DNA from: Candidatus Jettenia caeni | GTDB lineage: Bacteria > Planctomycetota > Brocadiia > Brocadiales > Brocadiaceae | Direction: 5' to 3' | NCBI GenBank assembly: GCA_000296795.1 | Contig: BAFH01000003.1 | Location: 1,116,401 to 1,180,400 of the forward strand | Length of the DNA stretch: 64,000 nt | Shown: piece after piece, positions 38,945 to 48,263 of the stretch | Layout: each line of letters starts with the position of its first letter | How positions within the stretch are numbered: position 1 is the first letter of the stretch | Position numbers and translations under genes: made by a program | The notes under the pieces: generated by a model | Seen by the model: only the letters and a program-made list of their open reading frames with translations | The model's database searches: none | What the model was told of the DNA's origin: nothing

Positions 38945-40138
38945 ATGCGGGAGGTAGCTATTTTAAATATTCCGAGAATAGTTGGATATAGTTATTTAGA
39001 GGGAGTAACATGCGAAATACAAAACACGAATAAGGCAGGTAAAGATAAACAACAACCAGAACAGAATGAGTCTTATGTGTTGAAGTTTGATCGTCTCTCT
39101 CCCCATGCATATAAATTGCTAAAAAGCAAATCATTATGCAATAACTCCACGTCCCTGTTTGACCACTCAAACAAACTATTATATATTACCCGCAGACAGC
39201 TTGAGTATATTATGTCTTGCGATACAGAACAATCAGATGAATCAATTGAACATGCTATCGTGGATACTATTGATAATTTTAAAAAAGAATTCTTCGATAT
39301 ATCGCATCCTCATGGTATGTTACATCTTGGCAATAAAACACACGTTATGGGAATTCTCAACGTAACCCCAGATTCATTCTATGATGGTAAACGGTATACT
39401 ATGCTGCAAGATGCGATTAGCCGTGCGCATAAAATGGTGGAAGAAGGGGCTGATATTATCGATGTTGGCGGTGAATCCACAAGACCCGGCGCCGATCCTC
39501 TCTCAGTGGCAGAAGAAATAAAAAGGGTAATCCCCGTTATAAAAGAATTATCAAAACAAATCCGTAAACCTATTTCTATCGATACCTATAAAGCAAAAGT
39601 TGCCGAGAAAGCAATTCATGCAGGGGCATCAATGATAAACGATATCGGCGGGTTGTTGAAGGATAAACAGATGGCAAAGATTGCTGCTGAAGCAAAAGTG
39701 CCCGTTGTCATTATGCATAAAAAGGGAACACCGAAGACTATGCAAAAATATCCCATACGGAAAAATTTATTATCGGAAATACTGTCGTATCTGAGGAGAT
39801 CTGTTACTCTTGCAATTGATGCTGGAATAGAGAGGGATAAAATCATCTTAGATCCGGGTATTGGCTTCGGTAAGACATTGGAACACAATCTGGAGATATT
39901 GAAAAGGTTAAGAGAATTAAAAAGTATGGGATTGCCGCTCCTGGTTGGCACATCAAGAAAGAGGTTTATCGGTGCTGTTTTGAATGTTTCAGCTCAGGAA
40001 AGTTTATACGGAACACTTGCAACCCTGGCGGTCGCAGTTATGAACGGTGCCCACATTGTACGAGTGCATGATGTACATGAAGCTGTTCAAATAGTAACCA
40101 TGTGTGATGCAATGAGAAATGTAAAAAATAAAACGTAA
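38945..40138 (+). CDS. folP: Dihydropteroate synthase with N-terminal extension
   Basis: The protein (397 residues from this ATG; a TTG at 38936 overlaps the lptE stop) makes dihydropteroate for folate. The catalytic barrel begins near residue 130 with MGILNVTPDSFYDG, followed by DVGGESTRPGADP, PISIDTYKAKVA and LDPGIGFGKT. About 125 residues precede the barrel and contain no motif I know; ordinary FolP is about 280 residues. Similar extended forms occur in other phyla, and the extension may be structural. It lies directly after lptE and before the c-di-AMP genes. Confidence 0.93.
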   Translation: MREVAILNIPRIVGYSYLEGVTCEIQNTNKAGKDKQQPEQNESYVLKFDRLSPHAYKLLKSKSLCNNSTSLFDHSNKLLYITRRQLEYIMSCDTEQSDESIEHAIVDTIDNFKKEFFDISHPHGMLHLGNKTHVMGILNVTPDSFYDGKRYTMLQDAISRAHKMVEEGADIIDVGGESTRPGADPLSVAEEIKRVIPVIKELSKQIRKPISIDTYKAKVAEKAIHAGASMINDIGGLLKDKQMAKIAAEAKVPVVIMHKKGTPKTMQKYPIRKNLLSEILSYLRRSVTLAIDAGIERDKIILDPGIGFGKTLEHNLEILKRLRELKSMGLPLLVGTSRKRFIGAVLNVSAQESLYGTLATLAVAVMNGAHIVRVHDVHEAVQIVTMCDAMRNVKNKT

Positions 40139-40166
40139 TCCATCAAAACATCGATAAAGGTTTTCC

Positions 40167-40985
40167 ATGCCTGGAAAAATAGTTGAATTGTTTGAAAATG
40201 TAAACGTCTGGATGGTAGGAAGGTCGCTTGGCGAGATATTTCTTATCTATATGGTAGTTTATGTTGTCCTGAGAATTATGCAGGGAACACGGGGTACAAG
40301 TGTGCTCAGGGGTTTGGCATTCATCATCGTCATGATTTCTGTTGGTGTACTATTTTTTGTCAGAAAATTACAACTCTATACAATCGATTGGCTTATAACA
40401 GAATTTGTCCCTGTATTCATCATTCCCATAATTATCCTTTTCCAGCCTGAATTCCGGCGAGCGCTGTTGCGGCTCGGTCAAAATCCCGTTTTCAAGGTAT
40501 TTTTAAAACCAGGATACCAGGTAACGAACGAAATTATAAAGGCTATTGAGATTTTGTCTAAAGATAAAATTGGCGCATTAATTGCCATTGAAAGGGAAGT
40601 TGGCCTGGATAATTTTGTGGAAACGGGGACGAAGTTAAATGCAGATGTCTCGAGTGAATTAATACGTACTATATTTTGGTCTGGCTCGCCTTTACATGAC
40701 GGGGCAATTATTATTCAGGAACAAAAGATAAGCGCCGCAGGCTGTTTACTTCCCCTTACCGAAAACACAGAATTATCGAAGAGCCTCGGTACTCGCCATA
40801 GGGCGGGCATAGGGCTTACCGAAGAGACCGATGCTATTGTTATTATTGTATCAGAAGAAACAGGTACGATCTCAACTGGGTTCAAAGGGGGGCTAAATCG
40901 GGGTAACGATGTAAAAGGGTTAAAGAAAATTCTCGATGAGCTATTTACCGAAAGATTTGGCGCCGCCAGGAGTGCTCAGGAATGA
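40167..40985 (+). CDS. cdaA: Membrane diadenylate cyclase CdaA
   Basis: The 272-residue enzyme makes cyclic di-AMP from two ATP. Three N-terminal membrane helices (about residues 16-90) precede the DAC domain, with the catalytic DGAIII (about 173-178) and GTRHRAGIGLTEETDA near 203-218. It overlaps the ybbR/cdaR gene by four bases, the normal pair. c-di-AMP commonly controls osmolyte and K+ uptake and cell-wall homeostasis; the presence of aquaporin and a trehalose synthase in the window is consistent with osmotic control, but the link is inference. Confidence 0.95.
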   Translation: MPGKIVELFENVNVWMVGRSLGEIFLIYMVVYVVLRIMQGTRGTSVLRGLAFIIVMISVGVLFFVRKLQLYTIDWLITEFVPVFIIPIIILFQPEFRRALLRLGQNPVFKVFLKPGYQVTNEIIKAIEILSKDKIGALIAIEREVGLDNFVETGTKLNADVSSELIRTIFWSGSPLHDGAIIIQEQKISAAGCLLPLTENTELSKSLGTRHRAGIGLTEETDAIVIIVSEETGTISTGFKGGLNRGNDVKGLKKILDELFTERFGAARSAQE

Positions 40986-41971
40986 TCAAAAAGATAATTA
41001 CCGGTAATATTCTTACCAAGCTTATGGCTCTTGTTATGGCGGTTGCCCTTTGGCTTTATGCAATTAACCGGCATACAGGAGATGTAACAGAGGTAGTAAA
41101 ACTGAACATCCTTGTTCCTGATGGCGTTGCGATAGTTGAACAAGGTGCAGAGGAGATTACTATACATCTTCGCGGTCCACAGAATATTATTGATGGTCTA
41201 ACGAGCATGATAAAGGAACAAAAAATTCAGGCAACCTATACTATAGAGGAATCCCGTACCAAAATCGAAGACCAGGAGAAACAGACGATTCTTATATCAC
41301 GGGAACATCTGAATATACCAAATGATGTTAAATTAATGGGTTTATATCCTGATAAAGTCGATGTAGTACTGAGCAAACTCCAACAGAAGAGATTAAAAGT
41401 CAATGTACAAAAGAAAGGCGAGCCTGCTATCGGATATAGTGTTGCGAATGAATTCGTATTTCCTTCTGAAATAGAAGTGACAGGGCCTCTTAACACATTA
41501 AAGGAGGCTTCTTCTATCAATACGGTTCCGATTGATATTGATGGGATTACGATAGAGCAAAATCGTACATTTCCATGGAGGATCGGAATTGATAAGAAAA
41601 TAACAGTCACGAGGGGTGATAAGAATATTTCAGTGCCTGTCGAGTGTAAAGAGGATGTAAGGGTATGGTTGCAGATCGTGGAACAGCAAGATACAAAATT
41701 TTTTGAGAAGATAAAGATTAAAGTAATGAGTCCGGCAGATTATCCTTATGAGATTAAATTACAGGACGAATTTACGAATATAAAAGTAAAAGGTCCTAAA
41801 CTTGTATTGGATAAACTGAACAATGAAAATATTTTGTTATATATAGACGTTACCTCTTTAAAACCACCAGGGCCTTATAAACAACCAATAAAATATGTTC
41901 TGCCTAAAAATGTTGAACTTTTTGATAAATTACCAGAGGCGCATTTAGACATTCGGGAAACTGTTCGTTAA
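40982..41971 (+). CDS. cdaR: YbbR-domain protein (CdaR-like regulator)
   Basis: The 329-residue protein has one N-terminal membrane helix (about 10-28) and then several YbbR repeats of beta-rich extracytoplasmic domains; PVNVQ/LKVNVQKKGEPAIGY and VEVTGPLNT-type repeats are seen. In Firmicutes, CdaR binds and tunes CdaA. The start overlaps cdaA by four bases, which supports partnership here. It is 15 bases upstream of pdxJ. Confidence 0.88.
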   Translation: MIKKIITGNILTKLMALVMAVALWLYAINRHTGDVTEVVKLNILVPDGVAIVEQGAEEITIHLRGPQNIIDGLTSMIKEQKIQATYTIEESRTKIEDQEKQTILISREHLNIPNDVKLMGLYPDKVDVVLSKLQQKRLKVNVQKKGEPAIGYSVANEFVFPSEIEVTGPLNTLKEASSINTVPIDIDGITIEQNRTFPWRIGIDKKITVTRGDKNISVPVECKEDVRVWLQIVEQQDTKFFEKIKIKVMSPADYPYEIKLQDEFTNIKVKGPKLVLDKLNNENILLYIDVTSLKPPGPYKQPIKYVLPKNVELFDKLPEAHLDIRETVR

Positions 41972-41986
41972 TCAGAGGGAAAAAAG

Positions 41987-42742
41987 ATGAAGTTAGGGGT
42001 AAATATAGACCATATTGCTACCATTCGACAGGCGCGAAAGACGTTTGAGCCTGATCCGGTAACCGCAGCATCACTTGCGACTCTTGGGGGTGCAGATATC
42101 ATTACTGTCCATCTAAGAGAAGACCGGAGGCATATACAGGACCGCGATGTGAGATTACTCAAAGAGATGGTGTTTACGAAATTGAATCTTGAGATGGCTG
42201 CTGCACGCGATATAGTAGACATTGCAGTTGAAATAAAACCAGATCAGGTTACTCTTGTTCCTGAGAGAAGACAGGAGATTACAACGGAAGGTGGATTAGA
42301 CGTTGTGTCTCAAAAAGAAACACTGGCGGAGGTTATCAAGAGACTGAAGAACGCCGGCATATTGGTCAGCCTTTTTATCGACCCGGAAGAAAGTCAGATA
42401 TCCGTATCAAGAGATGTGGGTGCACAGTATATCGAATTGCATACAGGAAATTATGCCCTTGCAAGGGATGATGTATCAAGGGGTAAAATGATTGAGAAAC
42501 TTCAGATGGGGCTAAAGACCGCTCAAAAGCTAGGCTTACAGGTAAATGCAGGGCATGGACTAACATATCATAATACTGGTCTCATCGTAGAATCTTTAGA
42601 CGTTGAGGAACTGCATATTGGCCATAGTATCATATCACGTTCAGTCTTCGTAGGAATTCAGAAGGCTGTCTCTGAGATGAAAGAGCTCATTATCAGGCAT
42701 TCTTCACAGAAACAACAATCCAATAGAAAGGATGACTATTAA
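41987..42742 (+). CDS. pdxJ: Pyridoxine 5'-phosphate synthase
   Basis: The 251-residue TIM-barrel enzyme condenses 1-deoxyxylulose 5-phosphate with 3-amino-2-oxopropyl phosphate in the DXP-dependent vitamin B6 pathway. The N terminus [14 protein letters not shown] and the motifs [31 protein letters not shown] and [11 protein letters not shown] are typical. The AGAGGGAAAAAAG upstream serves as ribosome site. It is the last gene of the long plus-strand run that starts at purA. Confidence 0.97.
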   Translation: MKLGVNIDHIATIRQARKTFEPDPVTAASLATLGGADIITVHLREDRRHIQDRDVRLLKEMVFTKLNLEMAAARDIVDIAVEIKPDQVTLVPERRQEITTEGGLDVVSQKETLAEVIKRLKNAGILVSLFIDPEESQISVSRDVGAQYIELHTGNYALARDDVSRGKMIEKLQMGLKTAQKLGLQVNAGHGLTYHNTGLIVESLDVEELHIGHSIISRSVFVGIQKAVSEMKELIIRHSSQKQQSNRKDDY

Positions 42743-43199
42743 GGAGCTTAGAGTAAAAGATATAAAAGTATATAAATCATGATAAGATTCGGTTTTATTT
42801 TTGGATTACTATAGGTTTTTGAAAAATAACCCTATAGGGATATATGCGCTACCTTAAGAGGTAAAATACATCTTACCTTGTGACTATAACCGCACCTCCC
42901 AGGTTGAACACGGACAAACAAGTTTGTCCGTGCCACCCCATAACTCGTAACACGATAGTCTTTTGAAAAACAACCCCATAGGGGTGAAATGTTTATAGAA
43001 ATTTCTGTTCAGCAACAGATCTAGATAAAGATATATTGCTTTCACCTGTTGTTTTCAGAACATATCCGGGGAATTGTATCAATTCATTATCCTTCTGGAA
43101 TAAAGTCTGTGTACCGGGAATTTTTATTGACAATTTATTTTACTAAAGTTAGTATGTGATCACTTACATACCATAAAGATTAAAAAAATAAGTTTGTTT
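42743..43199. repeat. Repeat-bearing intergenic region before the efflux operon
   Basis: Two imperfect copies of TTTTGAAAAAnAACCCnATAGGG lie at 42817-42839 and 42961-42982, each ending in a small palindrome (CCCTATAGGG; CCCCATAGGGG). Between them at 42909-42932 is the palindrome with arms CACGGACAAAC and GTTTGTCCGTG, identical to the one at 14931-14954 and followed by the same CCACCC. No gene is seen. The right end holds the promoter and operator of the tetR gene. Confidence 0.65.
43127..43171 (+). promoter_or_regulatory. Promoter and TetR-type operator of the efflux operon
   Basis: TTGACA (43127-43132) and TAGTAT (43150-43155) are 17 bases apart. An inverted repeat GTATGT (43152-43157) and ACATAC (43166-43171) with an eight-base centre overlaps the -10 box. 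This position suits autorepression by the TetR-like regulator encoded next. Confidence 0.55.
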
Positions 43200-43778
43200 A
43201 TGAAAACAAAGGATAGAATTCTAAAAACCGGATTAAAACTCTTTTCTAAAAAGGGCTATCTTGGTGCAACGACAAAGGAAATAGCAAAAACGGCTGGTAT
43301 TGCAGAGATTACTCTCTTCAGACATTTTCCTTCAAAGGAAAGACTCTTTGAAGAAGTGATAAATACCTATTCATTTCTTCCGGCTCTAAAGGGACTTCTC
43401 CCGGAAATTGCAGAGTTATCATACGAAGAGGGATTGCGGATAATTGCAAAAAGATTTCTAGACTCACTTACCATAAGAAAAGGTTTAATACAAATAATGC
43501 ACTCAGAAATACACCGGTATAGTGAAAAAATCCACAGGATTTACCATTCCATTATTGACGAAGTATTTAAAACCCTCGCGTCCTATTTTGCTGAAATGCA
43601 AAAAAAAGGAGTCTTGAAAGCTTTTGATACAGAATTAGGTGCAAGGGCATTCCTTGGAATGTTCTTTTCATATTTTGATGCAGAGAATTTCTTAATGCTG
43701 AAAAAATACCGGCGCACTGATACGGAAACCACTATCAAAGAATTTGTGATGATATTTGCCGAAGGGACAAAAAAATGA
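43200..43778 (+). CDS. TetR/AcrR-family transcriptional regulator
   Basis: The protein (192 residues from the ATG; a TTG at 43194 would add two) has the TetR DNA-binding domain at its N terminus: RILKTGLKLFSKKGYLGATT, then KEIAKTAGIAEITLFRHFPS with the recognition helix. The C-terminal ligand domain is unassigned. It overlaps the adaptor gene by four bases, so it should be the local repressor of the RND pump, released by a pump substrate. The operator upstream fits autoregulation. Confidence 0.92.
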   Translation: MKTKDRILKTGLKLFSKKGYLGATTKEIAKTAGIAEITLFRHFPSKERLFEEVINTYSFLPALKGLLPEIAELSYEEGLRIIAKRFLDSLTIRKGLIQIMHSEIHRYSEKIHRIYHSIIDEVFKTLASYFAEMQKKGVLKAFDTELGARAFLGMFFSYFDAENFLMLKKYRRTDTETTIKEFVMIFAEGTKK

Positions 43779-44938
43779 AACCATTCCTCGTCACAAAATT
43801 CTGTTTCGTTTTAGGATGTACGGCCGTTGTTGCTGCTTGTTCCCCTGGAACAATGGAAAAAGCCGGGATACCGAATGGTGTGCCAGTTACCGCAGCCATT
43901 GCAGTACAAAAAGACGTTCCTGTTCAAATGTCCGCTATTGGAAATGTAGAGGCTTATTCTACGGTATCGGTCAAAACACAAGTCGAAGGGGAACTGTTGC
44001 GTGTCTGTTTTCAGGAAGGTCAGGAAGTAGAAAAAGGAGATCTTCTTTTCATCATTGATCCCCGCCCTTTTAAAGCATTACAGAGACAGTTTGAGGCCAA
44101 TTTGGCAAGAGATAGCGCTCTGATGAATAAGGCAGAGACTGATGCCGGTCGCTATGAGGAACTATTCAAAAATGGTATTGTCTCCCAACAAGAATATGAT
44201 CAATATCGTACTAATTTTGAAGCCCTGAAGGAGACCGTTAGAGCTGATGCTGCTGCCGTAGTAAATGCTAAACTACAGGTAGGGTACTGCTATATCCGCT
44301 CCCCGATTAATGGGCGGGTTGGAAAGCTCTTCGTCAACCAGGGTAACGTTGTTAAAGCCAATGATACCGTATTGGTAACTATTAACCAAACGAAGCCAAT
44401 ATACGTTACTTTCCACTTACCAGAGCAGAAATTATTGAAAATTCGGAAATACATGGCTCTGGGAAATGTGAAGGTAGAAGCAATTCTTCCTCAAAATGAA
44501 ATAAAACCAGTCATTGGAGAGTTAACCTTCATAAACAACGAAGTAAATAATTCTGCAGGAACTATTTTCCTGAGAGCGGTCTTTGCTAATACGGAAGAGT
44601 TCCTTTGGCCAAAGCAGTTTGTTCATGTTGCAATAACACTTACCATGCAACGCAATGCGGTGGTTGTTCCCGCACAAGCGATTCAAACAGGACAAGAGGG
44701 TAAATATGTCTTTATTATCAAGTCCGACCTTACTATAGAATATCGCCCCGTTATTCCGGGGACTGGTTTTGATCAGGAAATCATCGTTGTAAAAGGGGTT
44801 CAGCCAGGCGAGAAAGTAGTAACGAACGGGCAACTTCAACTTACTTCTGGTAGCAAAGTTGAAATAAAAAACGACTCGGGGCGCTGGGCTCAAAAGGCCT
44901 CTGGTTTGAATGATCAGGAAATGGTAACGTATGAGTAA
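43775..44938 (+). CDS. RND efflux periplasmic adaptor (membrane fusion protein)
   Basis: The 387-residue lipoprotein has a lipobox-like VVAAC (Cys about 22). The lipoyl/barrel-sandwich halves flank a helical hairpin (about residues 95-165, ARDSALMNKAETDAGRYEEL and the following DQYRTNFEALKE), then beta-barrel and membrane-proximal domains (VNQGNVVKANDTVLVTINQT). It is of the MdtA/AcrA type and joins the inner-membrane pump to an outer-membrane channel. It overlaps tetR by four bases and the pump follows at once. Confidence 0.93.
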   Translation: MKPFLVTKFCFVLGCTAVVAACSPGTMEKAGIPNGVPVTAAIAVQKDVPVQMSAIGNVEAYSTVSVKTQVEGELLRVCFQEGQEVEKGDLLFIIDPRPFKALQRQFEANLARDSALMNKAETDAGRYEELFKNGIVSQQEYDQYRTNFEALKETVRADAAAVVNAKLQVGYCYIRSPINGRVGKLFVNQGNVVKANDTVLVTINQTKPIYVTFHLPEQKLLKIRKYMALGNVKVEAILPQNEIKPVIGELTFINNEVNNSAGTIFLRAVFANTEEFLWPKQFVHVAITLTMQRNAVVVPAQAIQTGQEGKYVFIIKSDLTIEYRPVIPGTGFDQEIIVVKGVQPGEKVVTNGQLQLTSGSKVEIKNDSGRWAQKASGLNDQEMVTYE

Positions 44939-44967
44939 TCTTGCAGGCAAAACCAGGATATGAACGC

Positions 44968-47900
44968 ATGAATATCTCGGAACCATTCATTCGTCGTCCT
45001 GTCATGACAACGGTTGTCATGATAGGGGTACTCCTCGCGGGCATTATAGGGTATAGGATTCTACCCGTAAGCGATCTTCCCAATGTTGACTTTCCGACAC
45101 TCCTGATCAGTGCAAATCTTCCCGGGTCGAGTTCTGAGACAATGGCTTCTTCCGTTGCTACCCCCCTGGAGCGGCAATTTTCTACCATAGAAGGTCTCGA
45201 TTCTATGACATCTGTCAGTTCCTTAGGAAATACTCAAATCACGCTCCAGTTTGATTTGAACCGGGATATTGATGCTGCTGCCCAGGATGTTCAGACTGCG
45301 ATTACTCAGGCTACACCGTTCCTGCCCCGGGATATGCCGCAACCTCCGACGTATGAAAAGGTAAATCCTGCTGATCAACCTATCCTGTTCATTGCTTTAA
45401 CTTCCCGTACACTCCCTCTTTGGGAGTTGAATGATTATGCAGATACACTCATGGCTCAGAGTATTTCTATGATCAGTGGGGTAGCACAGGTACAGATTTT
45501 CGGACCTCAGAAGTATGCTGTTCGTGTTCAACTTAATCCGCACTTACTTGCAAGCCGGGGAATTGGAATTGATGAAGTAGAAGAATCTCTCCGGAATGAA
45601 AATATCAATTTGCCTACAGGGTCTCTGTATGGACCACAGAAAGCATTTACTATTCTGGCTACCGGACAGTTATTCAAAGCCGATTCCTATCGTTCCATCA
45701 TTACTGCTTATCGTAACGGTTCTCCGGTATATCTTGAAGAATTGGGAAAGGTTATTGACAGCGTCGAAAACGATAAAGCAGCAGCCTGGTATACAAATCA
45801 GGATGGAAGTCAACGGGCTATTGTTCTTGCGATACGGCGTCAGCCAGGAACGAATACTGTTGCAGTAGCAAAAGCTGTCAAAGAACTGTTACCTGTCTTT
45901 GAATCGTATCTTCCACCTTCGGCCAAGTTACATATTCTTTATGACCGGTCAGAATCGACCCGTGAATCAATTTACGAAGTCAAATCTACTATGGTATTGA
46001 CCTTAGCTTTAGTCATTATGGCTATATTTCTTTTCCTGCGTAATCTCTCAGCCACGGTAATTCCCAGCCTGGCGCTCCCCTTATCTATTGTGGGCACCTT
46101 TGCAGCTATGTATCTGCTAGGCTACAGCATAGATAACCTTTCCCTTGTTGCCCTTATTCTTGCTATTGGGTTTGTCGTAGATGATGCCATAGTCATGCTT
46201 GAAAATATCGTTCGGCATATGGAGATGGGAAAGAAACCTCTTCAGGCAGCACTCCATGGCTCAAAAGAGATAGGTTTTACTATCTTATCCATGACACTTT
46301 CACTTACCGCTGTGTTTATTCCGGTACTCTTTATGGGAGGGGTTGTTGGGAGATTATTTCGCGAGTTTGCCGTAACGATCTGTGTGGCAATTTTGATTTC
46401 TGGCTTTGTTTCTTTAACCCTTACTCCTATGCTTTGCAGTCGCTTTTTACGCCCGTTGAAAGAGAAAAAATACGGACGTTTTTATATGATCACTGAGCGT
46501 TTGTTTGATGGTATGCTTAAGATTTATGAGTGGAGTCTCAGGAGGGTTTTAAACCACCGGTTAGCTGTTATGGTTATTTTTGGCATCATATTTCTTGCTA
46601 CAGGTTATCTTTTTACCGCGATACCAAAAGGATTTCTTCCTAATGAGGATCAAGGTACGATCTTTACTATTACCGAAGCACAACAGGGAACCTCTTTTGA
46701 TAAGATGGTACAGCTTCAACAAAATGTTGCTGATATTATTCAAAAAGACCCGAATGTCAAGAGCTTCTATTCAAGTGTTGGTAGTTCTGGTATAACTGCC
46801 AGTCCCAACCAGGGCGCTATGTTTATCCATTTAAAACCTCGCCCGGAGCGTCGCCTGAGTTCTGAAGAAGTAATCGAACAATTACGCTCAAAACTGACTG
46901 CGATCCCTGACATCAGAGTTTTTATGCAGGATCCTCCTGAGATTCGCATAGGAGGCCAAATGACAAAAAGCCTTTATCAATTTACCTTACAGAGTCCCAA
47001 TATAGAAGATCTTTATCATTATGCTTCAATTCTGGAAGTTAAAATGCGTGAATTGCCGATATTACAGGACGTTACCAGCGATCTGCAGATGAACAATCCC
47101 CAGATAAATGTTACGATTCACCGGGATAAGGCCTCAACCCTTGGTGTAACGGCAAAACGGATTGAGAATACGCTTTATTGCTCTTATGGTAATCGATGGG
47201 TCTCGACTATCTATGCGCCAAATGATCAATATAAGGTTATTATGGAATTGGAGCCACAATATCAGACGGACCCCAGCGCCTTGTCCATGCTCTATGTGAA
47301 TTCTTCGAATGGTTATTCAGTTCCTTTACATACCGTTGCAACGCTGACAGAGAATCTGGGGCCACAGACAATTAATCACTCAGGACAGTTTCCCTCTGTT
47401 ACGATCTCATTTAACCTTAAATCAGGGATCTCGCTGGGTGAAGCTGTAGCAGAGGTAGACAAGCTTGCACATGAGCTATTGCCTCCCGCTATGAAGACCA
47501 GCTTTCAAGGCGCCGCACAAGAGTTTCAATCATCATTAAAAGGTTTGGGAATCCTGCTTCTTTTTGCTATTGCGGTTATTTATATGGTACTCAGTATCCT
47601 TTATGAGAACTTTATCCATCCAATAACCATTTTATCAGGACTTCCCTCCGCAGGATTTGGAGCACTCCTGACATTGTTTGTTTTCGGTATTGATCTGGAC
47701 GTTTATGCTTTTGTGGGCCTCATTATGCTGATAGGCATCGTCAAGAAGAATGCCATTATGCAGATTGATTTTGCTTTGGAAGCCCAGAGGCAGGGGGGCA
47801 AAACCCCCTTAGATGCAATCTATCAGGGTTGCGTTGTCCGGTTCCGCCCGATTATGATGACGACCCTGGCTGCTTTTTTGGGTGCTTTACCCCTTGCGGT

Positions 47901-48105
47901 AGGCTTTGGTACAGGAGGAGAGGCCCGTCGTTCATTAGGCATTGTCATGGTAGGAGGTCTGCTCTTTTCACAAATTATCACACTCTATCTTACCCCTGTT
48001 TTTTATACGTATATGGATACATTTCAGGAAAAAATCCGAAAATTCTCACAACGCTTATCGTATAAAAAGGAGATAAGCCCTGGATGTGCTGAAAAAGCAA
48101 AGTAA
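44968..48105 (+). CDS. RND efflux transporter (HAE1/MdtB-like)
   Basis: The proton-driven pump is 1045 residues from this ATG; a TTG at 44941 lengthens it by nine. An AGGA site precedes the ATG. It has the RND plan of two repeats with six membrane helices each and two large periplasmic loops. The proton-relay aspartates are in GFVVDDAIVMLENI (about residue 402). GFLPNEDQGTIF and the GIVKKNAIMQIDFA motif of the second half are typical of the MdtB/MdtC branch. Substrates are unknown; drug or metabolite export is assumed. Confidence 0.95.
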   Translation: MNISEPFIRRPVMTTVVMIGVLLAGIIGYRILPVSDLPNVDFPTLLISANLPGSSSETMASSVATPLERQFSTIEGLDSMTSVSSLGNTQITLQFDLNRDIDAAAQDVQTAITQATPFLPRDMPQPPTYEKVNPADQPILFIALTSRTLPLWELNDYADTLMAQSISMISGVAQVQIFGPQKYAVRVQLNPHLLASRGIGIDEVEESLRNENINLPTGSLYGPQKAFTILATGQLFKADSYRSIITAYRNGSPVYLEELGKVIDSVENDKAAAWYTNQDGSQRAIVLAIRRQPGTNTVAVAKAVKELLPVFESYLPPSAKLHILYDRSESTRESIYEVKSTMVLTLALVIMAIFLFLRNLSATVIPSLALPLSIVGTFAAMYLLGYSIDNLSLVALILAIGFVVDDAIVMLENIVRHMEMGKKPLQAALHGSKEIGFTILSMTLSLTAVFIPVLFMGGVVGRLFREFAVTICVAILISGFVSLTLTPMLCSRFLRPLKEKKYGRFYMITERLFDGMLKIYEWSLRRVLNHRLAVMVIFGIIFLATGYLFTAIPKGFLPNEDQGTIFTITEAQQGTSFDKMVQLQQNVADIIQKDPNVKSFYSSVGSSGITASPNQGAMFIHLKPRPERRLSSEEVIEQLRSKLTAIPDIRVFMQDPPEIRIGGQMTKSLYQFTLQSPNIEDLYHYASILEVKMRELPILQDVTSDLQMNNPQINVTIHRDKASTLGVTAKRIENTLYCSYGNRWVSTIYAPNDQYKVIMELEPQYQTDPSALSMLYVNSSNGYSVPLHTVATLTENLGPQTINHSGQFPSVTISFNLKSGISLGEAVAEVDKLAHELLPPAMKTSFQGAAQEFQSSLKGLGILLLFAIAVIYMVLSILYENFIHPITILSGLPSAGFGALLTLFVFGIDLDVYAFVGLIMLIGIVKKNAIMQIDFALEAQRQGGKTPLDAIYQGCVVRFRPIMMTTLAAFLGALPLAVGFGTGGEARRSLGIVMVGGLLFSQIITLYLTPVFYTYMDTFQEKIRKFSQRLSYKKEISPGCAEKAK

Positions 48106-48118
48106 TATTTTATGAGAT

Positions 48119-48207
48119 GCAGGACAAGACTTGAATAAGTGATGTTTTATGTTATAGTATTACGAAATGGTCAAAAGATTTTTTTATTGAAAAATCTTGT
48201 CCTTGCA
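48119..48207 (+). promoter_or_regulatory. Structured leader and candidate promoter of dapA
   Basis: GCAGGACAAGA (from 48119) pairs with TCTTGTCCTTGC (48195-48206), with one bulge. Inside lies a second stem, AAGATTTTT (48175-48183) and AAAAATCTT (48190-48198). TTGAAT (48131-48136) and TATAGT (48153-48158), 16 bases apart, form a possible promoter within the loop. It may be a repeat, an end of the efflux transcript or a control element; it resembles no lysine riboswitch I can recognise. Confidence 0.4.
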
Positions 48208-48263
48208 TGGGATGTGTAAGGAGGGAACGTATTTGATTTCAGATGGAATAAAGGAGAATAAGT

